Positions 25,065 to 36,500 of a stretch of DNA of 64,000 bases are shown piece after piece. This DNA comes from Spirochaetales bacterium. Lineage in GTDB: Bacteria; Spirochaetota; Spirochaetia; UBA9216. A program made the translations under genes and the position numbers. The stretch spans positions 1 to 64,000 of the forward strand of contig JAEINK010000014.1 of assembly GCA_016342585.1 (NCBI GenBank), written 5' to 3'. The notes below the pieces were generated by a model. The model worked only from the letters and a program-made list of their open reading frames with translations. It made no database searches and was not told where the DNA came from. The stretch's first letter is position 1; the number at the start of each line of letters is the position of its first letter.

Positions 25065-26915
25065 ATGTTTAAAAAGAATTTATTTTTAATTTTTGCTGTT
25101 TTAACTCTATTCATTTTCCGGCTGCCAGCCTGTACCAGTCTGATCGTCACTTCAGGTGCCTCCAAAGACGGCTCGGTCATGCTCTCCTACTCCATGGATG
25201 CCTCCTTCCTATACGGTGAACTTTATTTCTGGCCGGCGGCAGACCATGCCCCAGGAACCATGATCGAACTCTACGACTGGTGGGATGACGGGAAATACAT
25301 GGGTGAGATTCCTCAGGTTGATCACACCTTTCAGGTTACTGGAAATATAAACGACCACCAGGTCGCCATTGCCGAATCCACATTCATCCCCATAGACAGA
25401 GAACTTTTATCGCAATCCAGGGCGATCATGGATGTGGGAAACCTGATGTACATAACCCTCCAGAGGGCCTCAACTGCTCGGGAGGCTATTGCCATTATGG
25501 CCGAGTTGACTGAGCAATACGGTTATGCAGGATTCGGTGAATCCTTTTCGATTATAGATAAAAATGAAGCCTGGATTATGGAAATCGTCGGAAAAGGACG
25601 GCTGGAACTGGGTGCTGTCTGGGTCGCCCGGAGAATCCCCGACGGGTATGTCGCCGGCCATGCCAACCAGGCACGTATAACGACCTTCCCTCTGGATGAT
25701 CCGGAAAACTGCCTTTACGCCCCGGATCTGATTTCTTTTGCCCGGGAGAAACGATACTGGACAGGAAATGATAAAAACTTCAGTTTTGCCGACACCTACT
25801 CTCAGGTCAACGGAGAAGTCATCCGGTGGGGAGACCGACGCATCTGGAATGCGTTTCGCCGAATGGGAGTCGATATGGAAACCTGGGCCGAATATAGTCT
25901 GGGCAGTATCGAAAAGAGGCATCCCCCCACTGGTGCCCCTGGCGGTATAATCTCCAATCGCATGCCACTATGGGTCAAACCCGCTAAAAAACTAAGTCCT
26001 TCGGATCTGATGAGCTTGATGCGGGATCACTATGAAAACACTTCAGAGGATATGTCACGGGGTCTATGGGCCGGTCCCTATTCCCTCCCTTACCGTACAC
26101 GGCCGCTTAAAGTCCTGCATAGCCCAGAGAATGGATTCAGCCACGAACGCCCCATTTCCATCCAGCAAACCGGATTCTCCTTGATCGCACAGGCACGCAG
26201 CAGCTTCCCCGATCCGATTGGCGGTATCAACTGGTTCGGCGTCGATGATACGGGGCATACGGTTTATGTACCCGTCTACTGTGGCGTTACGGATATTCCA
26301 CCCTGCTTCACCCACAGGGAGGATGGTCTCATTAATATTTCCTTCGATTCAGCTTACTGGCTTTTCAACCTGGTTTCCAATTGGAGCTATACCCGGTATA
26401 CAGATATCTTTCCTCATATCAAAAGGGCCCAACGCTCCCTTGAGGAGGATTTTATCAGGCGAGCGGCAGACACCGATGAGAAAGCCCAGGCCTTGTACAT
26501 TTCTGATCCGGACACAGCAAGGCAGCTTCTGACAGAGACAACACTTTCAGCCGCTGCCGATATGATGAGCCGATGGAGAGAGCTCTGGGAGTTCCTAGTC
26601 GTCAAATATCTGGATGGGAATATCCGCCCTTCGGTCAGAGAGGAGTTTTTAAGGAACAGTCACGGGTTCCTTCAGTATCCCGAAGCCAAGGGGTTTCCAA
26701 CTTTCTGGATTCAGACCATGCTGCAGAGGAAATACAATGTAGATCTGAAAAGCATATATTCACAAGAAGAAATACTGGAAATTTACGGAAAAAACAACCG
26801 GAACTTCATCCTGCAGCTCATCCTACTTGCCCTGACTATCGGATTCGCCGCTTTATCGCTTTATCTTTTCAGAAAATATAGAGTCGAAAAGAACAGAACA
26901 AAGAGAAAACAATGA
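25065..26915 (+). CDS. Family C69 dipeptidase-type peptidase with C-terminal membrane anchor
   Basis: A 616-residue Ntn-hydrolase. Signal-peptide cleavage after LPA would expose Cys23 (CTSLIVTSGASKDGSVM), the N-terminal nucleophile of C69 peptidases. Family segments include FGESFSIIDKNEAWIMEIVG, HANQARI and a long C-terminal part. Unlike classical cytoplasmic PepD it is exported and ends in a transmembrane helix (about 587-606) with a basic tail, so the catalytic domain should sit in the periplasm. It would cut dipeptides or small amides there. The last four bases overlap the downstream permease gene, linking peptide cleavage to uptake of the products. Confidence 0.88.
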   Translation: MFKKNLFLIFAVLTLFIFRLPACTSLIVTSGASKDGSVMLSYSMDASFLYGELYFWPAADHAPGTMIELYDWWDDGKYMGEIPQVDHTFQVTGNINDHQVAIAESTFIPIDRELLSQSRAIMDVGNLMYITLQRASTAREAIAIMAELTEQYGYAGFGESFSIIDKNEAWIMEIVGKGRLELGAVWVARRIPDGYVAGHANQARITTFPLDDPENCLYAPDLISFAREKRYWTGNDKNFSFADTYSQVNGEVIRWGDRRIWNAFRRMGVDMETWAEYSLGSIEKRHPPTGAPGGIISNRMPLWVKPAKKLSPSDLMSLMRDHYENTSEDMSRGLWAGPYSLPYRTRPLKVLHSPENGFSHERPISIQQTGFSLIAQARSSFPDPIGGINWFGVDDTGHTVYVPVYCGVTDIPPCFTHREDGLINISFDSAYWLFNLVSNWSYTRYTDIFPHIKRAQRSLEEDFIRRAADTDEKAQALYISDPDTARQLLTETTLSAAADMMSRWRELWEFLVVKYLDGNIRPSVREEFLRNSHGFLQYPEAKGFPTFWIQTMLQRKYNVDLKSIYSQEEILEIYGKNNRNFILQLILLALTIGFAALSLYLFRKYRVEKNRTKRKQ

Positions 26916-27826
26916 AATCCGTCCTTCGTGTATTTATCTCCATTTCAGGATTTCTGCTTATTCTTCTACTCTTTACAGTACTTCCTTTTTTGCTCTCTCC
27001 CACGGAAACGGGCATCCGATTCTCCCCGGACATTGCTTTAATTCAACTCATTGATTTTTTCCATCAGGTTCAGTCAAACGGGTTCAATGAGTTCGTTTAT
27101 GGATCCATGCCGAGCAGACTGTCGGAGATCATACCGGACTGCTTCCTGAACTCCTTCATCCTCTCCTTTACAGGTAGCCTGACAGGACTCTTCTTCGGTC
27201 TCGGTTCGGGACTATTCATCTCCCGGTTTAATATACGCTGGGGTGAACCGGTAGCAGCCTTTTTCAGTTTCATTCCTGATTTCATCTTTGCTCTGCTCAT
27301 ACAACTCATCGTAGTCCGCATCATCATGCTTTTCCCCGGCTTTCCCATCAGGGCCGTCAGTCAGGGAGATACGGTACTTTTCCTCCCGATGGTCACAATA
27401 GTCCTGTCCACCGGCTCCTACCTAACCGCATCGGTTATTAACAAGATAAAGTTTGAACTGACACAGGAGTATATCCTCTATGCCAAGGCTCAGGGGTATT
27501 CGGTAAACAAACTCTATTACCGGCATCTGTTCCCGGTTATCCTGACACACATCAAAACGGATCTGAAGAAGTACATCTCCCTGATCCTGGCCAACCTCTT
27601 TATCCTGGAAAGACTGTTCAATATCCGTGGACTGTCAAAGATTTTATTCACCTTCGCCTACAAGGTAGAAGCCACCTATCTCTCATCGGCCATGATAACA
27701 ACGACCGATATAACCCCGCACCTGAATGTGGCGATAACCGGGCTTACTTCAATTATCATTCTCTTTTACCTGCTCTATTTCCTATTCCTGGGACTCCTGA
27801 ACATGGTAATAAGGAGGTTTGTCTGA
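26912..27826 (+). CDS. Peptide-type ABC transporter permease (DppB-like)
   Basis: A 304-residue inner-membrane permease with six predicted helices and the cytoplasmic EAA loop (EYILYAKAQGYSVNKLYYRHLFP) that contacts the ATPase. Topology, a large loop after the first helix, and the EAA motif place it with DppB/OppB. It overlaps the peptidase gene before it and shares one base with the DppC-like gene after it. No binding protein or ATPase gene is present in the cluster, so these must be supplied from elsewhere. The sequence is rather divergent from standard DppB. Confidence 0.82.
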   Translation: MKSVLRVFISISGFLLILLLFTVLPFLLSPTETGIRFSPDIALIQLIDFFHQVQSNGFNEFVYGSMPSRLSEIIPDCFLNSFILSFTGSLTGLFFGLGSGLFISRFNIRWGEPVAAFFSFIPDFIFALLIQLIVVRIIMLFPGFPIRAVSQGDTVLFLPMVTIVLSTGSYLTASVINKIKFELTQEYILYAKAQGYSVNKLYYRHLFPVILTHIKTDLKKYISLILANLFILERLFNIRGLSKILFTFAYKVEATYLSSAMITTTDITPHLNVAITGLTSIIILFYLLYFLFLGLLNMVIRRFV

Positions 27827-28716
27827 TGAACCGCACCCTTACCGCCGGCCTTCTTATTCTAACTCTTATTTTTGCCCTTTCTCTCCTGGGGCCCGTCCTC
27901 GCCCCTTTCCAAATAGATCAGGCCGAATCTACCCGCAAGGTAGACGAACATATTACGGGAAGTCCCTTCCATCCGGACTCATACCATCTGATGGGATCTG
28001 ACGTAAACGGTTTAGATATCCTTTCTCTCCTCCTCTTCGGAGCCCGCTATACCCTCTTCTTCTGCCTGGGAACCGCAGCGATCCGACTAATCTTCGGAAC
28101 CCTTATGGCCGGGGTCGCAGGAAGCCGTACGCTTCCTAAATTTAAACTCTTCCAGGGTTTCTCCGCCATTCCCACGATGATCCTTATCTACTACATCCTG
28201 GTGAATATCAACTTCAATCCCCGTTTAACACCGCCGATCCTCGCGCTTATCCATGTGGTTCTTTTCGTACTCATAGGGCTTCCCGGCAGCTTCACCGTCA
28301 TGCAGGATAAAATAGAAGCCTTAAAAAAATCTTCCCACGTAGAAGCAGCGCGCTCCTGCGGGGCCGGAGAGTCCTACATCCTGAGGAAGCACATCCTGCC
28401 CTTCCTTACCGAACCACTTCTGATGCTTCTTCTGCGCGAATCTATTTCCATCCTGGTCCTTATCGGGCAGCTTGGAATATTTACGATTTTTATCGGAGGA
28501 ACGATCGTCATACCTCATCCGCAGACTTTTATATCCCGGACCTACGAATGGTCAGGACTACTTGGTTTTTACAGGGCCAATATCCTCTCCGGTTGGGCTT
28601 ATATGCTACTCTATCCTCTGGGAGCCTATCTGTTCTTTTTGATTGGGCTCTACCTTTGTACCAAGGGACTGGAAATTTATTTTGCCCGGATGTATAAGAG
28701 GATTAAACATATCTAA
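27826..28716 (+). CDS. Peptide-type ABC transporter permease (DppC-like)
   Basis: A 296-residue permease. An N-terminal helix is followed by a periplasmic segment with HPDSYHLMGSDVNGLDILS, the usual LGTDxxGRD-like motif of DppC proteins here read as MGSDVNGLD. The EAA loop is VEAARSCGAGESYILRKHILP. Helices follow to the end. It partners the DppB-like protein to form the channel of an oligopeptide-type importer next to the C69 peptidase. Translation is coupled through the TGATG overlap with the upstream gene. The transcript ends in a T/A-rich stretch at 28717 without a clear hairpin. Confidence 0.85.
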   Translation: MNRTLTAGLLILTLIFALSLLGPVLAPFQIDQAESTRKVDEHITGSPFHPDSYHLMGSDVNGLDILSLLLFGARYTLFFCLGTAAIRLIFGTLMAGVAGSRTLPKFKLFQGFSAIPTMILIYYILVNINFNPRLTPPILALIHVVLFVLIGLPGSFTVMQDKIEALKKSSHVEAARSCGAGESYILRKHILPFLTEPLLMLLLRESISILVLIGQLGIFTIFIGGTIVIPHPQTFISRTYEWSGLLGFYRANILSGWAYMLLYPLGAYLFFLIGLYLCTKGLEIYFARMYKRIKHI

Positions 28717-28837
28717 CTGTTTTTTAAAAAAAAAGATTATTTGAAATCTCCGGAACATCTCACCGCCGTTCAATTCTTTCACCTATAATTCCATCAAGTA
28801 TATTATTCCCAATCCAGATTCTATCAATTCGCTATAT

Positions 28838-29704
28838 TTATTTTAAAGTTACCGGAATATAGATTTCACTTAGTGAATCTTCATTATACGGCCCCTTATG
28901 GTCGGGTGGATAATATTCAAAGTTGAACAAATGCGGGAGTTTGTACTCAGTTTCCGGAAGATATGTATTATAGATATATTCATAGGTTAAGCCGACCTTA
29001 TTGGAAAAACCACGGTGGTAAAATCTCAGATATTTCTGAGCAGGTAAAGTTTTGGCGGTAAACTGAATTGGGATATTTTTAAAAGCTTCCACCTCTATAG
29101 CAAGAAAGAAGAATATCGAACCATAATCCTGATTAGGAAACCAGTACTGAACCTGATAATATTTTTCAGGTTTTACACGATCAATTATCGATTCAGTGTT
29201 ATTTGCAAAAGCCTTCCATGGCACCGACAGGTCTTCCGGCATATCCTGATTAAAATAAAGAGGCATCCCAATTAAATGCAGTGGACCAAAGTCAATCAGT
29301 TCAGGGTCTTTCTCTGGTAGACTTCGAACATATTCGAGTTTCTCTGCGGTCAAAGGTCTCAGAAAATTCTCACTGGTAATCATTTCTCCTGTTTTCAACT
29401 GCCCTGGATTAAATCCAAACTGTTTTTGAAATGCTCTTGAGAATGTTTCAGGACTTCCGAATCCAAAATCAAAGGCAGTATCAATAATCTTCTTATTCCC
29501 ATTCATTAATTCGATCGCGGCCTCTGTTATCTTACGCTTGAGAAGATAGGCCTTTGGAGAAAATCCGGTTACTCCCTTGAACAAACGGATAAAATAATAA
29601 ACGGAAAAACCAAGCTTATCAGAAATCTCCTGAACACTTATTTCAGATTTAAGGTTATCTTCTATTATTTTAAGTGATTCATAGATAATCTGCCTATTAT
29701 TCAT
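28838..29704 (-). CDS. AraC-family regulator with GyrI-like effector-binding domain
   Basis: A 288-residue transcription factor. The N-terminal 105 residues hold two AraC helix-turn-helix motifs (VQEISDKLGFSVYYFIRLFK and IIDTAFDFGFGSPETFSRAF) ending in GFNPGQLK. The C-terminal 160 residues (from about LIDFGPLHLIGMPL to PHLFNFEYYPPD) match the GyrI-like small-molecule-binding fold used by Rob-type regulators. It probably responds to a hydrophobic or cationic compound. It lies just downstream of trmO on the same strand, with a hairpin between them, so it is transcribed separately. Confidence 0.88.
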   Translation of the reverse strand: MNNRQIIYESLKIIEDNLKSEISVQEISDKLGFSVYYFIRLFKGVTGFSPKAYLLKRKITEAAIELMNGNKKIIDTAFDFGFGSPETFSRAFQKQFGFNPGQLKTGEMITSENFLRPLTAEKLEYVRSLPEKDPELIDFGPLHLIGMPLYFNQDMPEDLSVPWKAFANNTESIIDRVKPEKYYQVQYWFPNQDYGSIFFFLAIEVEAFKNIPIQFTAKTLPAQKYLRFYHRGFSNKVGLTYEYIYNTYLPETEYKLPHLFNFEYYPPDHKGPYNEDSLSEIYIPVTLK

Positions 29705-29723
29705 TGTCCGTCCTTAATTATGA

Positions 29724-29762
29724 TGAGGCTATTTCTAAAATAACGATTTTGAAATAGCCTCA
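29724..29762 (-). terminator. Hairpin between trmO and the AraC-type regulator gene
   Basis: A stem of 12 plus 5 base pairs with a single bulged T (29724-29735 with 29751-29762, then 29737-29741 with 29746-29750) and an AACG loop. It sits directly after trmO. No strong T-run follows on the minus strand, so termination efficiency is uncertain. Confidence 0.6.
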
Positions 29763-29768
29763 CGATAC

Positions 29769-30245
29769 TTAAAAATTAAATTCATTTCCCCAGTTAAACG
29801 ATGCCGAATCCTCTACTGTTTCAGGCCAGTGCCTGCACCATGAAGGGACCTGCCAGCTGTCGACCCTGTCACTGCTGCCGTGGTATGGTTTTATATCAAG
29901 AACAGGGGTGCCTTCTTCTGCATCAATATATGGAGTGTACAGTATGCCTGCCTCAATATCAATTCTGCTGATATATACAGGAGTGACCGCTATAGGGTTT
30001 GGTCGTACGGGCGAACGGGTTGCAAAGATCCCAATCTTATCAGGCCCCTTTTTATACGGCTTTGGAGTTGTTAAAACCTTTCTAAACTCGCTGTCATCAA
30101 ATTGATTTGCCCACCAGAGAATATTCAGCCAGCTGAACCCCTCAATTCCAGTTAAACCTTCATGATACTCTTTATCAAGTTTTATCATAAAACCGTCCTC
30201 ACCCCGCTCAACCACACCGATTTGTTTCAATTTAAATTCGTTCAA
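29769..30245 (-). CDS. trmO: tRNA (t6A37) methyltransferase TrmO / TsaA-like protein
   Basis: A 158-residue protein of the TsaA (UPF0066) family with IGVVERGEDGF at the start, FSWLNILWWANQFD, and the signature FATRSPVRPNPIAVT that forms the S-adenosylmethionine site. DIKPYHGSSDRVDSW near the end also fits. TrmO methylates N6 of threonylcarbamoyl-adenosine at position 37 of certain tRNAs. The family also has members of unknown role, some next to methyltransferases or metal genes, so the symbol rests on domain similarity. It is a lone gene followed by a hairpin. Confidence 0.8.
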   Translation of the reverse strand: MNEFKLKQIGVVERGEDGFMIKLDKEYHEGLTGIEGFSWLNILWWANQFDDSEFRKVLTTPKPYKKGPDKIGIFATRSPVRPNPIAVTPVYISRIDIEAGILYTPYIDAEEGTPVLDIKPYHGSSDRVDSWQVPSWCRHWPETVEDSASFNWGNEFNF

Positions 30246-30584
30246 TTTATTCCCCCTATTATGTTAATAATAGAATTATAATTATAATAATCAGCGAGGA
30301 CTTGAGATTAATTGCGGCACAAGAGCAAAATAGTCGACGTTTTTTGCGATCCGAGACTCTTTCTGGAAAGCATAGCAAAATGTTTCATCACAGCGTACCC
30401 CAGCCACGCCATTATTCAGTCGGTGCAATCAGAGACAGATCAATGCGATTATGACAATTTTAATGAGCTTAATAAAAAGTTGAACATGCTTCGATTCTCG
30501 GATTTTTGAATCCAATGGATTAATAGTACAGCACAGGGAAAGAATTCATCTGTGGATAAGTTCTTTCCCGCCGTTCATTTATTG
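30246..30584. other. 339-base intergenic region, no convincing gene
   Basis: This stretch lies between trmO and the stop of the giant Ig-repeat gene. The only open frame (30312-30509, plus strand) would start at TTG without a well-placed ribosome site, encode 65 residues and match nothing I know. I see no RNA gene or clear terminator. Confidence 0.5.
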
Positions 30585-33500
30585 TTAAAACACATTGATC
30601 CTAACCCCGAAGGCAATCCGGTTTTCAAGCCCCCCCTCCACATCCGACGAGATGAACCAGAGTTGATCTTCAAAGTATATTGAGTATGTGTTCAGAAAAG
30701 GCAGGCTTGGGAATTTTGCCTTCACCAATTCTACCTGACCAACCAGGGCACCAAGGACCAGTCCGGATTGTTCGGAATCCGCGGAAGACATTGAGAAATA
30801 TTCAAAAGCCGAACCAATCGCTATACTTGATGATAGAAAATCAAAATCCGGACCGAAGAAGTACCCATAGGGGATGGTGGCAATGTTGGCAAGAAGTTTA
30901 AACCCGAAAACGGTTCCATCAAATCTCCCCTGGGGAGCCATTCCAAAGAGGGCCTGAAGTTTTACATTATCATCGAAAAAGGTTAATCCTGCCCCGACTT
31001 CCCAGAAAGTGGCTCCCAGAAAATGACCATCAATATACAACCCCTGTATGAAGGAGGGGATCTCGTAGGAATTCTTACTCCCCTCCCGGAGCATTACCGA
31101 AACATCCGAAAGACCGCTTGCATCCGAGGCTATTCCGTTCAAGGAGAGGGTCTCGTTGAAAGCCAGGCCCTCTTCAGGAGTAACAATGGCTACCGTCGGG
31201 GGAGTATCATCCACAATGACATGGATCTGCGAGACTGCAGTTTCACCATTTTTAAAGACCGCCCTGACAAGGATCCCAAGTGCTCCATCCTGAAGAGACT
31301 GTGTCTCTAATCTGAATTTCCAGCTGTCTCTAACTTTGAAGGAGGTAAAACTTCTTCCATTATCGAGGCTGTACTCCAACCGTTCCACTTCCCTGCCTCG
31401 CCTCTCCTCACGGGAGGGATCTTCGGTTCCCTCAGGAAGAGGGGCAAGGTAACCAACATCCCCTTTTATCCAGGGACGGTTACTCACATAATCACCAGTC
31501 CTTACTGAATCGATTTTGATCCAGGGACCCTGTGTATAGTATTCGATTTTCAGGAGGCTGCTGTGGCTTTCATTCTTATCAGAGTCTTCAAGAATCACCT
31601 GAAATTCGAGTTCCCCCTCCTCAAGTTCATCAGCAAGCATATACCTGTAGAAATAACCGGAAGGATCCGGCTGTATGACATCGAAAGGATTTCCATTCTT
31701 GTAAAGCGTAACAGTCTCGGGGATATAATCTCCTTCGATCCGACCTTCAAGGACAAACTCGCCCTGTATAGCCGTTCCCTGAAAAGGAAAAAGGATACCG
31801 GGAACAGATTTACGGGAAAGATCTTTCCTTAATATATTCCTGGCGACTACAGTTTCATTACCGGCATCATCGTAGGCAAAAATCGATAGATTGTATCTTC
31901 CGGGAAGAAGAGTTTTAAGATCTATATTCTCGATCACAACTTCACTGACTGGCAGGGTACCATCAAGCACGGGAACACCGCTGGTTGCTCCGGCTTCTTC
32001 ATTTATGGATTCAACGGCGGTCTCAACTTCGGCTGAAGTAATCTCATCAAGGGGGCGGATCGTGTATTTCAGCTCCTCGACGCCAATCTCATCGGAAACC
32101 CTCATCTGGAAGGTAAGAAAATCACTTACACCCATTCCATCAAGGGGATTACTCAGCTGAACGGCAGGCGGCGTATTATCGATAGTAATAAGGCTTGAAT
32201 AAACGGCGGAGACGCCATAATTATCTTCCACTTTTATCTGGATCATATAATTTCCATCGACGAGCATTCTGCTGTCAAACTGATAGGTCCAATCGTTAAG
32301 CCCTTCCGCCTTGTGAAAGGAGTTTCCATTATCCAGTGAAAGGGAAACAGATCCGATACCGTTAGCATCTGCCGCAGTTCCAGCCAGGGTAAGAACACCC
32401 CGGTTGCTCCGCCCAATAAGGGGTGCAGTCATTACAGCCTGGGGGACATCCAGGCTGACCCGGAAATTCAGGATCACAGGCTCACTTTCAACACCCCATA
32501 AATCGAAGGCTTTTATCTCAATCTGATGTTCATTGTCGGTCAAACCAGAGAGGTCAATAGGAATGGCAAAACTATTGCCACCGGGAATTTCCTGAACTTC
32601 TCCATTATCTATCTTATATTCTATTTTAGCCACACCATCATCATCAAAGATTGTACCGGAGACGGTTAAGTCAGATTGAACAAGGAAGTTCTCCTCGGGG
32701 ATCTGAATCTGTATCTCCGGGATATCTCCCTGGGGTTGGAAAAATAACCGGGGGAAGAGGCGCCCGACATTACCTGAAGTATCAACAAGGCTTAGGGCCA
32801 TCTCCGGGGGAACTTCACTGAAACTGGAGAGATCCATGGAAACAAAGAAACTGTCTGCACCATCATACTCGTCGAGAGGGTCATCGCCTATGGAGTAGAG
32901 ACCGGAAAAGTTCTCCGCCCATTCATCCTCTCCCCTGAACATAAAGGAGAAACGGCCATTCACACTTTCATTGCCTTCCGGCAGGATCTGGATCATCTCG
33001 GGAGCAACCGTGTCCTTAATAAAGAAGAGCTCTGAGATATTTGCATTTCCGGCCTCATCGATCCCCTTCAACCTTAAATGAACAGGACCATCCGGTATGT
33101 CGGATAGATCAATTTTTCCGCTAAAGTCAACTTTCCCAGGATTCTCATCAGTGAAAACTGTTTCAGAGATCGATTCCTCTAAGGGTATATCTGCCTCTTG
33201 TTCGGATGATGATTCAGCCAGGGGTTGGACTTCCGGAACCGGATCCAGGTCAAACTTTCGAAAGCTCTGATCCTGCAAGCTGTATTCAATTCCAGCGGTG
33301 GCAAGATCATCAGTCAAGCTCCCGGAAAGGGTGATCTCATCCCTGTAATATCCCCCGAAAAGTGGGCTCGAAAGTATCAGTTCCGGTGGCCTTGTATCCG
33401 AAGAAATTTTGAAAGGACCAAAGGTAAATAAATCTCCATCTATGGTTTGAATTTCAAGGATTTGCCCCTCCGCAATTTCAGGGGTATCCGCCTTTATCCA

Positions 33501-36500
33501 GACCTTCTCCCCTTCAAAAGAGACGGCAAAAGCATCGGAAAGGGGTGATAATCCGGCGGACACGATCTCTCTGCCACTGAAGAAAAAAGAAAGTTCCGAT
33601 GAAGGTGCCAAATAAAAGGTCCCATCTTCTGCCGGCGTTGAAAGGGGATACAAACCTTCACCGCTATTCACCACTCGTCCTTCTCGATCGGAAAGAACAA
33701 AGAAGAAGTAATCCTCCACTGTTTTTCTTCCAAAGTCATCCTCTAATTCTATATGCAGATCATGACGCCCGTAAGAGAAATCTTTTAGAGGAATATTAAA
33801 CTCATAATCAGTATCTCCTGCAGATAGTTTCAGATTGACAGGTTCTCCCTCATCCACAGTGAGGGTCTTAATATTATATTTTCCTTTTCCTGTTATAGAT
33901 CCGGTTAGGGCGGTTTCCGAGCGAACGGTCAAATCCCCTCCCTGGACAAAAGGAACGGAGTCCTCCCCTGTGACAACGGCATCAATACTTAATACTCCGG
34001 CTGAGGGGGCAACGGTAAATCGCCGGGAAGCGGTCATGGATTTTCCGTCACCGTATTCAGCTCTGAAAGATAGGGTATGGCTCCCAGGCTCGGGGACATC
34101 AATCAAAGCAGTCCCCACAGGGAACCCATTTACAGGGGAGGGTTCTCCGCCATCTATAGCCCAGGTAAATCTGGTAACCGATTCAAGACCGGTTACTCCG
34201 GCGGATATATGTAACTTATTCCCACTCTGCTTCCCTTTAAAAATAATGCCATCCGCTTCGGGAGAGACAGGATAGAGTTTAACTGAAGGAGGTTCCTCAC
34301 CGGGAATTGGAATCTGATAGGATTTTCGGACGACAGCCTCCCGGCCGACCCCATCCCTTGCCAGGAGTGTAACGACACCGCCGCCACCTGCAAGCAGGCT
34401 TCCATCCGGGGTAATACTGAAATCCCAGCCGTCTTCTCCCTCACTCAGCCGTACAACCTCATATTCACCTGAACCGATCCTGTAGTAAACCTCCGGTTTT
34501 CCGGAATCATCGGTTACATTACCGGTCAGACTTACCTTCCCCCGATACTCACCTGAATCCGGAGTGATCCCGGAAAAAAGAGGAGGAAGAAAATCGCTTA
34601 TGACTGTAAGGTTTCCCGAGATAAATTCGGTCCCCCTGTCGCTGACAGCTCTTAATTTAAAATTTTCGAGAGCCCCGGCCTCCCCCCCTTTAATGGTAAT
34701 AAAATCGCCATTCCGGCTAATATCCAGAAAGGCAGCCTCTTCGGGAACCATCAATTCGGAGAGAGGATATCCGATATACCGGAGGCTGACCCCCGTATTA
34801 CCATCAACCGGATAATCTCCCGGAGGATGATAAAACCCATGCTCCAAAAGGTTAACCGAATGGTCGGCCATCCAGAAATATTCAGTGAAACTCTTTTCTG
34901 AACCAAGGGTATCTTTCGCAGTTACAGCTATTTCGATATTGCCATAGGCAAGAGGTTCCGGGAAATCGGCAGAGAATGTGAAAACGCCGGCTTCATCACT
35001 CTTTTTCAGGGCAAGGGGGAAGCCCTCGCCCCCGGCGATTGCCATCTCGGCGGAGCCTTTTCCACCTTCAAAAACAAGGGTCCCGCGAATGCCTGAAATC
35101 TCATCGGGGCGTACAGAGGCGCCTGGTTCGAAATCCAGCTCGCCTCCATCCCGATAGGTAAAAAAGTCCAGACTAAACTGAGGGGGACCAGGCAGAAGAT
35201 GAAAAGAAATGGTCGAATCAACACCCTCCACACCATTAACATCCCTACCGCGGTAGGTCAGCCGGTGTTCTCCGGCCGTAAGATTTTCAAGGGGAATATC
35301 AAAAAATCTTCCAGATTCAAAAAAACTCTCTTCACCCCGATCAAGGCTGTAGGTAATCCCGGAGGGGCCATCATCATCCAGAATGACACCCTGAAGCCGC
35401 CTCTTCTCCGAAAACTCCTCGGAAAGGGGATTAAAAAGCTCCACAACAGGAAGATCGCCCTCCCAGTCAAGATCCAATTTCAATGGATACTTCTTAACAT
35501 TCCCGGCAATATCCTTAAGAATGAAGTTCAGGGCAGCCTTCTTTTCTCCCGTAAAATCAACATCTACTTTCCAGTAGGGATTTCCCGGTTCCAGGGGAAT
35601 GGCTATGGTCATATCGCCGCCGTCGGAATACTCAAGGGAGTCAATGCCAACCTGATCAAAGGCTCGTCCCATAACCGAGAATTTACCATTAACAGGCTCA
35701 TCTGCGACAGGATAGAGAAAATCGAGAACCGGAGCGCCGTTATCAATATAAAGAAGAAGGGCCGCCCTTCCGGACGAACCGAGAGTGTCCACACCCTTAA
35801 ACCAGATTATCCCGGGACCATCCGTGAGCTCCCGGGTATTTATCACGAAGGAAAAATCACCACTCCCATCCTTATATTCACCGGACAGTTTGGCGGGTTT
35901 AAAAAGGTTCCCTCCATCAACAGAGAAAAGCAAGCTGTCCACACCATTTGAATCCTCTATGGTTCCTTCTATTGTAATATTCTTGCTGACAAGGTCTCCA
36001 TTTATATGAGATGTAATTTCAATCTCGGGTATATTTCTATCAATAAAAAACTCGGTTACCTCTTCATTACCGGTCACCCCATTTATATCCGTACTTCGAA
36101 CGGTTAATTTGTATTTACCATCTGTAAGATCATCGGTGGGTATATCATAAGACCAGTATTCTTTCCCGGGGATCCTTGTAAACACCCCATCCTCAAGCTG
36201 AACTTCAATAAAATCCACACCGTCATCATCTCCGGCACTTCCCAGAAGATTGAGATCACCGGAAATCCTCATATTTTCCGAAGGATAGGTAAGCGATGCG
36301 GTCGGAAGATCCGAAGCTGGATCAATAAAGATATCAACCGCCGTGGATTCAACCTCATTTCCGGCAATATCAATTCCCCGGACAATCAGATTATACCGGC
36401 CCTCTTCAAGATCAGAAATATCATACTCATATTCCCACTGGCTCAAACCTTCCACGGGGAAATACTGTTCCAGGACATTTGTTTTCTGAACAGGTTCCAC

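Noticed and set aside
30312..30509. Open frame for a 65-residue protein between trmO and the giant gene
   Set aside because: It has a TTG start, no well-placed ribosome site and no recognisable similarity; chance open frames of this size are common.
35199..35951. 250-codon open frame on the plus strand inside the giant Ig-repeat gene
   Set aside because: It is a shadow of the repetitive coding strand, has a Lys/Ile-rich unnatural composition and no ribosome site.
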